Both the position numbers and the translations under genes were made by a program. This document shows, in pieces, positions 23,739-35,896 of a stretch of 64,000 nt of DNA. The stretch is from assembly GCA_025331125.1 (NCBI GenBank), contig JAOALB010000026.1:310001-374000 (forward strand). The letters run 5' to 3'. The stretch's first letter is position 1, and each line of letters opens with the position of its first letter. The stretch comes from Mycogone perniciosa. Taxonomy: Eukaryota; Ascomycota; Sordariomycetes; Hypocreales; Hypocreaceae. The notes beneath the pieces were generated by a model. That model was not told where the DNA came from. It searched no databases and saw only the letters and a list, made by a program, of their open reading frames with translations.

Positions 23739-24444
23739 CGGGGCACTACACTGATTTCTTGGATGAGATGAACAAGAATATTGTTATGATGATGACGCCC
23801 TTGCAAAATAACTTGACGAACGAATTAACATGTGGAGTTGGAATGATTTATCAAGCTTTGCTTCAGAACAGTTGTGTATAGCCTGCGTGAGCATGCTTGG
23901 AAGGACACAGCATAGTTAGGTAGATACCAAAGGACGGTCCATGGCTAGCCATTAGTTAGAAATAGAATTACCGAAGTTACTATTAACTTTATTGTCATTC
24001 GTCTCATCTGCTCCGTATAGATGGACGGTAGAAGACCAATGCTCCTTACAACCTGGTTTTTGAACGATCGCGATCAACATGCTACAATAATACAAAGATA
24101 ATCAGTCTTAATTTCCAAGTTGGTTTTTTACGCAGAGCGTATTCTCAAGAAATGATTCCCTAATATGGTACTGTCGTTTGCTCCAAACTGCTGTCCTGTT
24201 AAGTCCCTTGGACATGATGCGAGACGGGTCAGCCATTTGTCCGCCACTTAACGCGTTGAGTATTCTCAGACGCGTCTTCCGCGTGTTAGTTGACAACCCC
24301 ACTACAGCTCTCTAACAGCACTACTACTAGGTTATACCATTCCGTTGCATCACATCGAATGATCAGGCCTCTCATTGCCTTTTACCTTTGTCTTCATCAA
24401 TTGGGCTTTCTTCGTTCCTTTTCAACAATTCGACCTCGCCCATC
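23739..24444. promoter_or_regulatory. Intergenic region with POL12 promoter
   Basis: This separates the Ams2/Spt21-like gene from POL12 in the same orientation. The notable content is the paired ACGCGT sites near the right end, described separately. Confidence 0.55.
24251..24275. promoter_or_regulatory. Paired MluI cell-cycle boxes upstream of POL12
   Basis: ACGCGT occurs at 24251-24256 and 24270-24275, about 170-195 bp before the POL12 start codon. ACGCGT is the MBF (Mbp1/Swi6, Res/Cdc10) binding core that drives G1/S genes in yeasts. Its use here is inferred from the motif and the target gene. Confidence 0.6.
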
Positions 24445-26526
24445 ATGGCTGAAGACGAGATCCAATCCCTATTTTCCCCCAACGGGAAGCTGGAGCCCGA
24501 CGTCCTCAGCGAACTGCAGTCTATGATGCGACTACACGATCTCTCGGCCGAGGATCTCTTCTTCAAGTGGGAGTCATACTGCATTAAAATGGATCTCGAC
24601 ACGCAGGCTATCTCACTATCTACTATCCGCAATTTGAAGCAGGTTATTCAGGACCAGCTGGAGAAGTCGCATCGACAGGTGCAGGTCAAGAGCGAGAGAA
24701 AGGTCGCCGCGACGCCGAGGCCCAAGGCTGGTGCTAAAGGAGGTGATGTGTTTGGCATGTTGGATGGGTTGGTGCCGAGTACACCTGCGACGGGAGGGAG
24801 GTTGAGCAGAGTGCCGGGGAGTGGAGGGGGCGCGTTGAGGAGGAAGATGGAGACGCCCAAGGCAGCGCCTAGTTCGCCTGCAGGAGGTTTAAACGACCAG
24901 TTGAAGTCGATGAATTTGCCGTCAGTACATTCCCATCCCAGCCTTTTTGGAGCTATGAGGATCCTAACAGATGTTCATAGTGCTGCGTCGTTTGCCGAGC
25001 GAGCCAACCCAGGAGAGGTTGTGGAAGTTTTAAACGACAAACTCGCCCTCGCCGAAGCACCTATCGCCCCATTTCCCGAAGCAAGGATCAAACTTACAGC
25101 TGCCTCTGACCAGAAGAAGACCGGGTACAAGCCGCTGGCAATGAAACTTTCCGAAGCCAGCGAGATCCTAGACGACCGAATTGACGACTTCATAGACTTG
25201 GTTCGTGAGCACCATAGTCTGGAGGACTCTGCATTTGGCAACGCTGCGAGTGCTAGCACCACCGAAATCGTGGCTGTAGGCCGAATAGCATCAGATTCGC
25301 TCGAGGGAAAGCTCAACGCCGCATCCATAGTGCTAGAGACATCACGGCGTACGGGCAGGGGCTTGAGAGTCCCCCTCAAGATGGACCACATCAGGAGTTG
25401 GGGTTTCTTCCCCGGACAGATTGTTGCTCTAAAGGGCAGCAACACCACCGGTAACGAGTTCGTGGTTAAGGAAGTTCTGGATATCCCACTTTTGCCAAAC
25501 GCAGCTTCGTCACCCTCGGCTTTGGAAGCCCATCGTGAGAGGCTCAGGGGTGGGCCAGATGCAATGGATTCAGACTCGGATCCCACACCGTTGAATATCA
25601 TCTACGCCGCCGGACCTTACACCGCTGACGATAATCTCGATTATGAACCGCTACATGCCCTCTGCAATCGGGCGGCTGATACCTACGCCGATGCCCTCAT
25701 TCTTACGGGCCCCTTTCTCGGTGTTGATCATCCCCTTATTGCTACCGGCGACTTCGACCTCCCAGAAGAAGCTACATTCGACCCCGACACCGTCAACATG
25801 AACACCGTCTTCAAGTATCTGTTTGCGCCCGCGCTGAACCGTCTTTCATCCACCAACCCGCATCTCACCATTATTCTCGTCCCGTCAGTACGCGATATCC
25901 TCGACAAGCACGTCTCCTGGCCGCAGGACACCATTCCCCGCCGAGAGCTCGGCCTGCCCAAGTCGGTGAAGATCGTATCTAATCCTATGACATTGTCTAT
26001 GAATGAAATGGTGCTTGGTGTCTCGAGCCAGGACGTGCTGTATGAGTTGCGCAACGAGGAGGTGGCTAGGGGTGCCCCTATGGGTGATATGATGGGCCGC
26101 TTGTGTCGACATCTTGTGGAGCAGAGACATTACTTCCCTGTGTTCCCGCCTACAGATCGCGCGAGGTTGCCCAAGACCGGCACGGAGGAGGGTATTGCTA
26201 CCGGTGCCGTGTTGGATGTAAGCTATCTGAAGCTGGGTGAGATGGTCAACGTACGACCAGATGTGATGCTAGTCCCCAGCTCATTGCCTCCTTTCGCAAA
26301 GGTATGTCCGCTACCCTATCTAGTTTCTAGTTTTGATGGCTAATCGTGTAAACAGGTTGTAGAGAGTGTGCTGGCTATCAACCCAGGCCATCTCTCCAAG
26401 AGACGTGGAGCGGGTACATATGCTCGCATGACACTGTATCCTCCACCTTCAGATGGAGAGGCAATAGACGGTATGGTCAGCCATAGGGTATTTGATAGAG
26501 CCCGGGTAGAAATTGTAAGGATATAG
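24445..26526 (+). CDS. POL12: DNA polymerase alpha subunit B
   Basis: Exons 24445-24920, 24981-26301 and 26356-26526 give 655 residues. This is the non-catalytic B subunit of DNA polymerase alpha-primase, needed to start replication. The N-terminus (MAEDEIQSLFSPNG, LHDLSAEDLFFKWESYCIKM) fits the Pol alpha B-subunit N domain. A linker with TP sites follows. The OB/phosphoesterase core contains VGRIASDSLEGKLNAASIVLE, FPGQIVALKGSNTTG, YAAGPYTADDNLDYEPL, LILTGPFLGVDHP and ILVPSVRD. The first intron is 60 nt without a stop, so retention would keep frame. Its GTCAGT donor, CCTAAC branch site and CATAG acceptor, and the better match of PAASFAERANPGEVVEVLN, favour splicing. Two upstream ACGCGT sites suggest G1/S control. 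Confidence 0.94.
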
Positions 26527-26666
26527 ACAGCGGGTTTTACTAGTTAAATAATAAGCCATTGTATTTGTTACATTGTTCATATATGTTGTAGACAGAGATG
26601 GAGGGGGTATATGTCTTCATGGTTAAGTGATAACATCGTATCCATATGGATACGGTGTTTCGTGGT

Positions 26667-28070
26667 TCATCTGCTAGTGTCCACCTTGCGTCTTTTATCA
26701 CCCTCATACCGGTCCCCATCGCGAGATGTGCTCCTCTTTCGGCGACTGCGATAGTCATCGCGCCGAGGCGACTGAGACCGTGAGTACCCGCGACGACGAT
26801 GGTCACGGTCATCTCGGTCGCCTCTTCGACGATGATCTTCTCTGTCGCGCCTATCCCTGTCGTCATCTCTCCTAGTAGAATCTCTACCTTCTCTCCGCTC
26901 TCCCAGAGGAATTGCATTTGCGCCTTTAGCGCCTCTTTCATCTGGCGCGAATCGATCATCGTCAGGCTGGAAGCGATCATCCCCGTCGAACCGCCCGCTA
27001 CCACCTCTCCTCCTATCATCTGCAAAGGAGCCCCATCGGCCCGTATCCTCCGTCCGCATATCTTTATATTTTGTGCCGCCCTTCTTGCCCAGTTTTGTCA
27101 TGTCTCGCCTCTGCAAATACTCCGGCAAGGCCTCGCGATTCCGCACATCATCCTGTATACGACTGCCCATGATGTCTCGCTGGAGCAAGCCCGCAGCCGC
27201 AGCCTCTTCCTGGAAGAAGGCACCCTTATGGTAGTACTTTTGCATGTATGACATTTTGCCCTTGCTATCCTTTTCCTCCTTCTGCTTGGCGAGGAACTCT
27301 TCGTCTTCGGCCTTGCGCTCCTCCTCGGTGAGGTTGCGCCGGCGCTCGACCTCGGCCAGTTCCTTTTCACGCTCCTCGATAGCAGCGCGTGCGCGCTTGA
27401 GGCGCTTCAGTTCACGTACGCGCCAGGCGGCTTCCTCGGCCTCCGGATCCAGGCCATCTGTCGTGTCAACGTCTGAGTTCTCGTTCTCTTCGTCGTCCCA
27501 GTGTTTCTTGCCTGCAGCGCGGGCAGCGAGATCTTTCTTAATTTGCTCTTCGACGAGTTCATCGGCGGCTTTCCTTCGAGCTTCTTCTTCGGCCTGGCGC
27601 GCGGCCTCTTCCTCTTTTTCTTTGTCTTTTGCGGCGGCGCCTCGTTGGCTCTTGGGCACGAATTTGGGTCTAATCAGAAGTCGTCTGGGGGCTTCTTCCT
27701 CGCTGCTGCTTTCTTCATCTTCTGATTCGCTTTCGTCTTCCTCGTCGTCGTCGTCGTCTTCTTCTTCCTCTTCCTCTTCCTCGGTGACGAAGCCCTCTTC
27801 TGCTGCCAATCTCTCCGCCTTCTCGGCGGCGATCCGTCGCGCCTCGGCAGCTTCTGCCTCCTTGCGCCGAGAATTGAGGTCTACTTTACTCAGGTTGCTT
27901 GTGATTTTACTGGCGCTTGCAGCTTTGGGAGGAGGAGGGACAGTGGTGGTCTCGACGGACTCGTCCGCGTCGCTGGCGTCTGAGTCGGAGGATGAGTCGG
28001 CGCCGCTGGGCTTCCCAGCGCGGTAGCGCGCTGGTTTTATTGGGTTTGCTGTCATGCGCTTTGGAGGCAT
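26667..28070 (-). CDS. Splicing factor MFAP1 homologue
   Basis: This is an intronless gene of 467 residues, convergent with POL12. MFAP1 is a component of the spliceosomal B complex (tri-snRNP). The N-terminus MPPKRMTANPIKPARYRAGK is followed by a long Glu/Asp stretch and charged coiled coil (EEEARRKAADELVEEQIKKD). The conserved C-terminal MFAP1 core then reads KMSYMQKYYHKGAFFQEE, DVRNREALPEYLQRRDMTKLGKKGGTKYKD and TRWGSF-like sequence. It ends in an RS/RD-rich tail (DRDDRDHRRRGYSRSQSPRR), typical of splicing proteins. The strong purine bias creates a long Ser-rich open frame on the opposite strand that is not a gene. Confidence 0.93.
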   Translation of the reverse strand: MPPKRMTANPIKPARYRAGKPSGADSSSDSDASDADESVETTTVPPPPKAASASKITSNLSKVDLNSRRKEAEAAEARRIAAEKAERLAAEEGFVTEEEEEEEEDDDDDEEDESESEDEESSSEEEAPRRLLIRPKFVPKSQRGAAAKDKEKEEEAARQAEEEARRKAADELVEEQIKKDLAARAAGKKHWDDEENENSDVDTTDGLDPEAEEAAWRVRELKRLKRARAAIEEREKELAEVERRRNLTEEERKAEDEEFLAKQKEEKDSKGKMSYMQKYYHKGAFFQEEAAAAGLLQRDIMGSRIQDDVRNREALPEYLQRRDMTKLGKKGGTKYKDMRTEDTGRWGSFADDRRRGGSGRFDGDDRFQPDDDRFAPDERGAKGANAIPLGERREGRDSTRRDDDRDRRDREDHRRRGDRDDRDHRRRGYSRSQSPRRDDYRSRRKRSTSRDGDRYEGDKRRKVDTSR

Positions 28071-29455
28071 TATGACTGTGGGACACCGACTGACAGGTGT
28101 TGTGTCAATTGTTAAAGTTGGATAGTGTTGAGAGGTATGTCGGAAGCTCTGTTGTTACAAGTCTAGACGTAGAAAACTATTGTGGGTCCAGTGATAAGCC
28201 TTATCGTAGCTTAACTTCGACCTGGCTTACCCTAGATGACAACGTCATTGTAGCGTGTGGAGATTTTGCCGAGAGTTGTCAAAATAAGTCACTTCCAGAG
28301 AGTGGGATTTATATTGGCTTGATTCTGTTAACATATTATTGTACCAAGTGAGAGTGTGGTCTTTTGATGTATTGGCATGATGATGTCAGGCCTCTTCATA
28401 CAGTGTTGGAATGCGAACTTCCTGCTCATGTATCCAACTTTGGCTGGTATACAAAGTATTAGCACAATTCAAAAGCCATTCCGTGTTGGCTCCCAAAACA
28501 CAAATTGCTTAAACCATCCTGCTTATAGTTATAGGGAAGGAAATGCAATAATTCTCAGGGCAAGTAAAGGGCAGACCATCATTGTGAAGGTCTCAAATCC
28601 AAGCACCTCAAAATGTTCCTGAGATCCCCGGTAATACTTTTAGTCAAAATCACCGAGAGTTTCTTGTTTAGATGAAGCCATATCATCGCGATTACATATA
28701 TTACAATAACCTACAGCGCTGAGTCGTCCTGATACCTTGTAGGATTTAGTGACCAGGCAAAGATTAACACTACTGCTGGCTCAATATATTATCCCCCCCT
28801 TGTTATCAATGACCGGCTTGAAAGTCCAAATTTTGAATATATCACACGCAAAGTGACCGGATATCTAGAGTAGCTTGAAATTCTTGTTGTTTCTTAGGTG
28901 TCCATAGATCAAGTGATTCCCCAGTGCTTAGTACCTAGTGAGTCTCATCAAGGCACTTGGATAATATGCCCACGACATATAGTATCAGGAAAAGCCACCA
29001 ATATTATTATTACAAAAAGTGAATAGTCAAAAGTTTGTACAATATCACAACAATAGCAGAACATTTTTAGATATATAGTGGCTTTAAATGAGAGGCCAAT
29101 ATTGCAAGTGCATACCATTTGAGTAAAATGGTACGGAGTACTTGATAAGTAAACAATGCGGAGCCAAGCCCCCTCACCATACGTCAGAAATCCATGAATC
29201 ATCCTTTCATACTCCATACATTACTACTTATTCATCGTCACTACGATCATCTTGTGGGCGACATTTCCGCCTCCCTCTCCCCTGGTCAGACGAAGGAAAA
29301 ACAAACGCCATCGGTCCAGCGCCAACAAGCCACTCTTGTCAGGTTTTTAACACGCAATTACCGAATGTTTGATTGACATCCCGCTGACTCGTGGAAAAAG
29401 CACATCTGCCTGCAGTGGAGTCTCGATCTACTCACAGAGTGCGATTTGAACTCGT
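28071..29455. other. Intergenic, no supported gene
   Basis: This AT-rich divergent spacer lies between the MFAP1 and RmlD-like genes. One TACGGAGTA sits at 29132-29140. Only short unrelated open frames occur. Confidence 0.5.
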
Positions 29456-30690
29456 ATGAAAGAGACTACGAGTATGGGCCAACGAACAGTCCTTGTCACC
29501 GGCGCCACCGGACTTCTGGGCCGGGAGGTTGCGGCCGCCTTTCGACTTCGTGGGTGGACAGTCAAGGGGACGGGATATTCACGAGCAGACGGCGTCGACA
29601 TCCTTAAGGCAGACTTGGGGAGCGCAAACGACGTGGCCAAGGTATTAGACGAAATAAGGTGCGAAATACGCCCGAATTCAGGCCTCGCGACTGAAAGTGA
29701 CGAGATTCGTCCTTATTAAACGCTCTTACTAAAACTCAATACGAGTAGACCCCAGGCTGTGATTCATTGTATGGCCTCATTGCCCCTTGCTGTATGAAAC
29801 GCTTAACATGCAGGCACAAATCGCTGATGCTATCCCGACTCCCCAGGCGCGGCGCAGCGGTTCCCAGACAAGGTGGACAAAGACCCAGAAGGGGCCAGAG
29901 CGCTCAACATCGCGGCTAGCAGGTCTCTCGCTGGCCTCGCAGCGGCCCGGGATATTTTTATGATTTACATCTCCACCGACTACGTCTTTTCTGGGAGACC
30001 GGGTGATGCCCCTTATGAGGCCGATGCTCCGCCAGGCCCGACTAACCTATATGGCCAAACTAAGCTGGATGGTGAGAAGGTTGTCTTGGATGAGTATGCC
30101 AAAGCCGGTAAAGATGGACTCGGATTGATTCTTCGAGTTCCGGTTCTCTATGGCCATGCGGAGACACCCGCTGAGAGCGCCGTCAACGTACTCATGGACA
30201 GCGTCTGGAAGGCCCAGACGGAGGGAACGAAAATCAAGATGGACCATTGGGCCCTCCGTTATCCCACCAACACGGAAGACGTAGGACGGGTGTGCCACGG
30301 TATGTTTTTTCTCAAGAAACCAGGTTCCGCCTGCTTCCCCTTTTCGGGGTCCACGCACCCATGCTAATAACCCTATGCACGACCGTTTCAATAGATGTGG
30401 CAACCAAGTATCTAGATTCCGGTGACCGCCAGGGCTTGCCCCGGACGGTCCAGTTTTCGAGCGAGGACAAGATGACCAAGTACGAGATCTGCCAATTATT
30501 TGGGGAGATCATGGGTCTGTCAACCGCCAACATTGAAGCCAATGCGGAAGGAAATGATCCCAACGCCAGTGTGCAGCGGCCGTATGACTGCCATCTGAGC
30601 ACCAGGGAGCTCAGGAACCTCGGCATCGACGTTTCGACGTCTGAATTCACTGGCTGGTGGCGTCGCGAGGTTCGTGCCTTTCGAAAGTAA
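29456..30690 (+). CDS. RmlD/MAT2B-like NAD(P)-dependent reductase/epimerase
   Basis: Four exons (29456-29658, 29749-29768, 29847-30299, 30395-30690) close in frame to 323 residues; the second exon is only 20 nt. The fold is an extended short-chain dehydrogenase. Gly-rich VTGATGLLGREV lies at the N-terminus, then IYISTDYVFSGRPGDAPYEAD and the catalytic YGQTK (YxxxK). The order and spacing resemble RmlD dTDP-4-dehydrorhamnose reductase and the regulatory beta subunit of methionine adenosyltransferase (MAT2B), to which fungal members are usually likened. Whether it acts on a nucleotide sugar or as a MAT regulator cannot be told from sequence. A second ATG seven codons in (MGQRTVLVTG) is an equally possible start. 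All introns are GT-AG. Confidence 0.88.
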
Positions 30691-32311
30691 CGAGTCACTG
30701 ATAATGTCTTGATTGGATGAATTTGATATCTTGCCTCTCTTCTCGTCGTATCCCCTATTGCTCACAAAGCGTGACGGGCGCGTGCCTCGTACAATTAGTT
30801 TTTGTTTTGACATTGGCACATTTTTTCATGTAAGACATACTGCATACCACATCATTGACACAACACAGTCGATGGTCGGTATGTATGTAAACGCACAACC
30901 GCCCCATACGTATACACGGTCTGTAAGGAGGCGAAAGAGGCGCAGGCCCAAATAAGAAATACTACGGAGTAGTACGGAGTACTACTAGTATTGAATAGTC
31001 TGGACCCCGGAAGCGAGACGGTGGTTCGTGGGGATCCGCCGTGACAACGGGGCCGGAGATTGTCACGACCGCCAATGGCTTGTCTTAGCATAAAATTAGA
31101 ACGGTTGGATAATTATAATCGATGATAACTCTACGGAGTATACTATTAGCACTCCTACTCGTATTAGTACGGAGACTCAGATCACAAACCCTGCCACGGA
31201 GTGGTTGCACTGTGTGCACAAGTCAACCACAACGGCTCTGGATACCAATGTAAAATAAAAGGGGTATGACTAGATGTTCGACTAGTGTACCCTATTCTTG
31301 TCCAAATCGCGATTCATCAATGGGGCAGGCTTGTATTTGCATCTCCCTTGCATCGTTGAATTCCTGCCCCAGACTGTGGATAGACAGAAGCCATGAGACA
31401 TACCGCATGTGTTTACTCGTATGAATGAATCCTTGCCATTTATCGTGGCCATGTATTAAGCGCCAGGATTGGTGCAACAGTTCCGGTGTGCTCGTTTATG
31501 AGAGAAGCGAAGGCAACATTAAACTTGTGATCCATGCTTTTTCTGTTCAGAACATGTCAAATTGGGGACCCGCTTGGCGACAAAGCAAATAAAAGCACAA
31601 CCACGTCGTCCCCGAAAAGAGGTCGGATTGCAAGACATGGGAACGGGGATCATGGCGCGGCAGACGGTGGGGACGTTTTGAGACCTCGGACGCGATCAAA
31701 ACTGGTGAACAATATCGAGGCTAAACAAGGAGAGAGCCACGACACGCAAGAAACTCGGTCCGTGGCTCTCGAGATTTCTCGTTTCTCTCTCTCTCTTTCT
31801 ATGACTTTTTCCCCTTCCTAAATTCTCTCTTCTCGCATGGTCTCCGAAGTACCTATTCCCGCTTGGCGTCATTCGTCCTTCGAGCCCTCAACTCCTAGAG
31901 GGACATATCATATGAGTGATTGTGTGTGGTCAGCGTGTTGAAGTCGACGACTCCCATCTACACCAACATCGAGGCAGCATTGTGGAAAAGCCAAACGACG
32001 CAATATCGATTGGTTCCGTGTCAATATACGAGTGCCCATCACAAGCCACGGACTTTGATACGAACTTTGGTCTCGTTGAACGAATCGATCCTCTCAGCGC
32101 AGTACTCGTAAAGGAGACAGGAGTGGAGGTTGAGTGTGATACTATTTTGGAGTGCAACACGATCTTCGCCCTGGTCACGGCACTTATTACTGGCGCAAGA
32201 ACTCCTGCCGTTCTGCAGTTCTAGGCTCTAGCTATCTGTTAGCTGCAGCCCTGCTGATATCGCCTCAAGGCTTATTGTGACAGCGCATCAAAAGCGGCCG
32301 CTACAGCGACA
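30691..32311. other. Intergenic region with clustered TACGGAGTA motifs
   Basis: Copies of TACGGAGTA lie at 30963-30971, 30973-30981 and 31132-31140, with near-copies around 31168. A CTCT-rich tract near 31785-31805 and a pyrimidine-rich stretch belong to the promoter or leader of the RA-PH gene. A 102-codon open frame near 31916-32224 shows no recognisable features. Confidence 0.5.
30963..30981. repeat. Double TACGGAGTA
   Basis: Two exact copies in the same orientation are separated by one base and flanked by ACTACTAGTA. Confidence 0.8.
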
Positions 32312-34958
32312 ATGGCTTTCGCAGGACCACCATCGCCCCTCCTAGCGCCCCCCGAACCGCCCCCACCAAAGACGTCTCGAATTCGCGGTCTCCGAGGGAA
32401 AAGCGTCTCCTCTCGTTTCAACCTCTTTCGCGACGTGGACTCTGAGGAGTCGCCTGCGCCAAGGGTTCGATCCAAGAGTGTAGCGGGCATTCGGAATTCC
32501 TCGGCATCTCTGTCATTACCTCCACCATCTCCAGACGTCCCGCCTATACCAAATTTCGTGCTTAGCGCCAAGCCTAGGAACGACTCCAGCCCCTCGCTTC
32601 TTGAAAGAAGGGCATTCGACGACCTCAAGCCGCCGCCATCGCCTAGTGCCCAATCCTTCATCTCGGTGACGTCTTCAGTTCTGTCTAGAACGGATAGGGA
32701 AATCGACAACTTTGCAGCTCAATTGGACCTTGAGGTTGAGGAAGCCAAGATCCACAAGGCAGAGCAGATTCGACGAAAGGAAGAGGAAGAGGCCGCTCGT
32801 TATGCAGAGGAAGTTGAACGCCTGGAAGCAGAAACAGATCGTATCCTCGCAGAGCAGCGCAAATTAGACCTTGCACGGCTCCAGGCACAGCTTTCGACGC
32901 CGCCACCAAGAACTAAAAGCGCAATCCTCGACAAGCTCACCTTATTCTCCAGGAGCAAGAAAACATCCACTACACCTTACCAGCCACCTGGGACTCCAAG
33001 TACCATAGCGCCGACCATCTTCACACCCACTCTGAGTCGATGCAGCAGCAGTGAGGGATCGCCGCCGCCTCCAGAAAGGATGAGTTTCATTGAGCCAGGA
33101 CCCAAGAGTGATGCGCCTCTCTCCGCCATCAACGGGGGGGAACGGGTAAGTGGCCTTGTAAATCCAGCACTGTCTGTTCGATTACTAATTTCGGTCGCAG
33201 CGCGTCACTGTCAGATGTCTCTCCTCGACCATCCATTTAGAAATCACAACCGACACTACGCCCATCGATATCCTAAGGCTCACGGCTAGTATGACGAGCC
33301 ACGACATCGAATTTGATACATGTGTCGTTATTGAATGCTACTTCGTGCTTGGCTTGGAGCGACGAATAAGACGATATGAGCATATCCGAGATGTAATGAA
33401 TTCCTGGGATCGTGACCAAGAGAACTCGCTTCTCATCATGTCCTGCGATCCAACAGAGAACAACCAAGACCTTGAAATCTCGTCTGTCCAACGAACAGAT
33501 GACCCTATGTCAGGCTTTACCGTTCAGTTGTACCATTCTGCTCGCCCAGGGAAGTGGAGCAAACGCTTTGTGACCTTGCTTAGCACTGGCCAGATGTTTG
33601 CCTCTAAACGGGCCGACTCGCAAGTTTCAGACAAGGATAGCACTTCGTTGTGCCATTTGTCCGACTTTGATATCTACAAGCCCAAGGAGAGCGAGGCTAG
33701 GCGCCATCTCAAGGCACCGAAGAGATTCTGCTATGCTATCAAGAGCCAGCAGAGGACCGTCGTATTTCCCAACGGCGAGAACTTTGTTCATTTCTTCTGC
33801 ACAGACGATGACGGACTGGCGGAACGATTCTTTGAGATGGTCCACGCTTGGCGCAGTTGGTACCTCGTGAATAGACAAGTGAATCTGCGGACGAGAGAGA
33901 AACCTCCTCGGCTGAACTTTGAACTGGAGGCTTCTCCCAAGTCAGTGGTTCCCATCAAAGAAAACCTAAAAGTCCCTGGCAAGGGATTGGCTATCTCGGC
34001 AGGCTCGTTCATGGATGAGAGTGATTTTACAAAGGCCATCGAGGAGTCAACCAGGAAGCTGGCCCTCGAAGCTCAGCGAAACAAGGGGGCGGCGAGCCGA
34101 AGAAAAGCTTCCGTGGCATCAGTTGCCCCAACTGTGAAGAGCGAGCGCGAGTTCGCCCCGGATGGCCTGTTGGGCAACGCCTACGACAAGCGGAAGGAAG
34201 AGGTCGAAGCTGCGACCGATGCTAATGCGACAAAAGATGAGAAGGCAGATGGTCCATTTACAGAGGGCCCCTCTCTTCTGAACAACATTGGTGTTTCTAC
34301 GCCGGAGGTACCTGAGCAGCCTGAACCCGAGCCCAAGTCCTGGTTCCCGTCTGCCGCAGAGCACAGTGCACGTGTTAGAACCGAGCCAGTTCATGTGCAA
34401 CGACCCGTGACGGCTGATTCGGGCGCTCAGCCTGGCCGCAAGGGACCGCCCCCACCGCTGTTGAACTTCAACAACTTCCCAGAGCCACCCCGTTCTCGCG
34501 ACGGGCAACGTCCTGGCTCTAGACCTGGGTCGAAACAGGGACACGGTTTGCGTCCTCCCCCGGGCTCACCACTCATCAACTACGCCACAGGCGGATCTGC
34601 TGGAGCCAGACTAGGCCCGCCTCCTGGCCACGTTCCGCCGCCACCACCGAGTAATCGCGGCCGAAGCCGTTCAACAGCCGGTCCTAGCAGCCGCCGCTTC
34701 CCACCAGCGGATGACCTTCCTCCTGTTCCCCCAATGTCCCCAGTGACACCTATGTCGCCCATGTCTCCGAGGTCGCCTAGGACACCTGGCCCCCCTGGCC
34801 CCAGGCCTAACCAGAGGATGCCTCCTCCTAACCATGCATCACCTCACCACGCCTCTCCCCGGCCGCGAGACCCACGTCACCAAGAGCGTCCGCGCGATCG
34901 TTCACATGAGCGCCCTCAGGAGCGCCGCCAAGAGCCTTTGGTTAACCACGCACGATAA
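32312..34958 (+). CDS. RA and PH domain protein with proline-rich tail
   Basis: Exons 32312-33145 and 33201-34958 give 863 residues. The N-terminal 275 residues are Ser/Pro-rich, with a charged coiled coil (EVEEAKIHKAEQIRRKEEEE, EEVERLEAETDRILAEQ). A Ras-association-like domain follows at about 279-365 (RVTVRCLSSTIHLEITTDTT, IRDVMNSWD). A PH domain spans about 395-505 (GFTVQLYHSARPGKWSKRFVTLLSTGQMFASKR, ending with FFEMVHAWRSWY). The tail is very rich in Pro with SP-PPxSP repeats and a terminal RDPRHQERPRDRSHERPQER segment. RA next to PH is the arrangement of Grb7/MRL-type adaptors that link Ras-like GTPases to the membrane and actin. A polarity or signalling role is inference. The intron removes GTAAGT...GCAG between two Arg codons. 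Confidence 0.88.
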
Positions 34959-35896
34959 ACTAGAGATATATGTGATGTTACATGTCATCTTTTTCTTTTC
35001 TGTCACGAGACCCTGATACAAAGGCGTGGGTTTGATTTTAACTATTCCATACTATTGTAGTTGACTTTTTCATTTCTTGGATCGATGAAATGAGGGCACA
35101 AAGCTTTTTTGGGTCATAATGTGTTGTTGTCTACTTAGCAAGTTTCTTGGGATGAATGTCACTGGTTGGCATAACGTGGTTTGGGGATTGGGAACTGGCA
35201 TTGGAAATCTGCCAGGGGTAGTGGCTCATCATAGCTGACAAAAATATCACCAACAGGGTGTATTATGTGACTAGTATAAAGAATTGAATTGAAGGTTAAT
35301 CGGGCTATCTCTCTGGAAGACCATTTACATGATGTAGTGCTTGAGAATTGTTTGAAGACAAGATGCTGAGATAATTCATGCTGTTTGCAACTCAACAAGG
35401 TCTATGTGCCTGTCCCCTTGAAGAGAGCATTCTCATGATCCACAAGAGGCGTCTTCACCCATGTGCTGTTGCTCGGTAGCTGAAGTCTCCATTCAAGACA
35501 CCAAGATAGAGAGCTCTCGATACACCACCCATCGACAGAGACGGGCGCTTTCCATCTACTATTCCCGCACGTCGTGCTGCCGCGGCCGCTGTGTTTCCGC
35601 ATGACAGATATGCGCCCGTAGAGTCACGTTGGACACCAATCACCGTTATGCTTTCACACAATCATACAACTAAGATTGTATTAACCAACAGACCAAACAT
35701 GACAGGTCTACTCCGTATAGTTATACTATGTGCTAGACCCGACGGTTACATTTTGTGGCTGTGAAGGTGTAGAACGTATCTCTATCGTATTGTAAAACGT
35801 CTTGATCTGACTGGGCCAATTCTTCAAGACGCTGTATCATTACCACCACATGTCGCTCTATAATCGTTGCCTATCTATGTGCAGAAAACAGGTGCT
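34959..35896. other. Convergent intergenic region, no supported gene
   Basis: This lies between the 3' ends of the RA-PH gene and ERG20. One TACTCCGTA is at 35709-35717. Confidence 0.5.

Noticed and set aside
24921..24980. Retained 60-nt in-frame segment in POL12
   Set aside because: It has donor, branch and acceptor signals, and its removal gives a better family match; retention cannot be excluded.
27244..28026. 260-codon Ser-rich frame opposite MFAP1
   Set aside because: It mirrors Glu/Arg-rich codons of MFAP1; pure low complexity.
31916..32224. 102-codon frame upstream of the RA-PH gene
   Set aside because: No signal, domain or splice continuation; it lies in the probable leader region.
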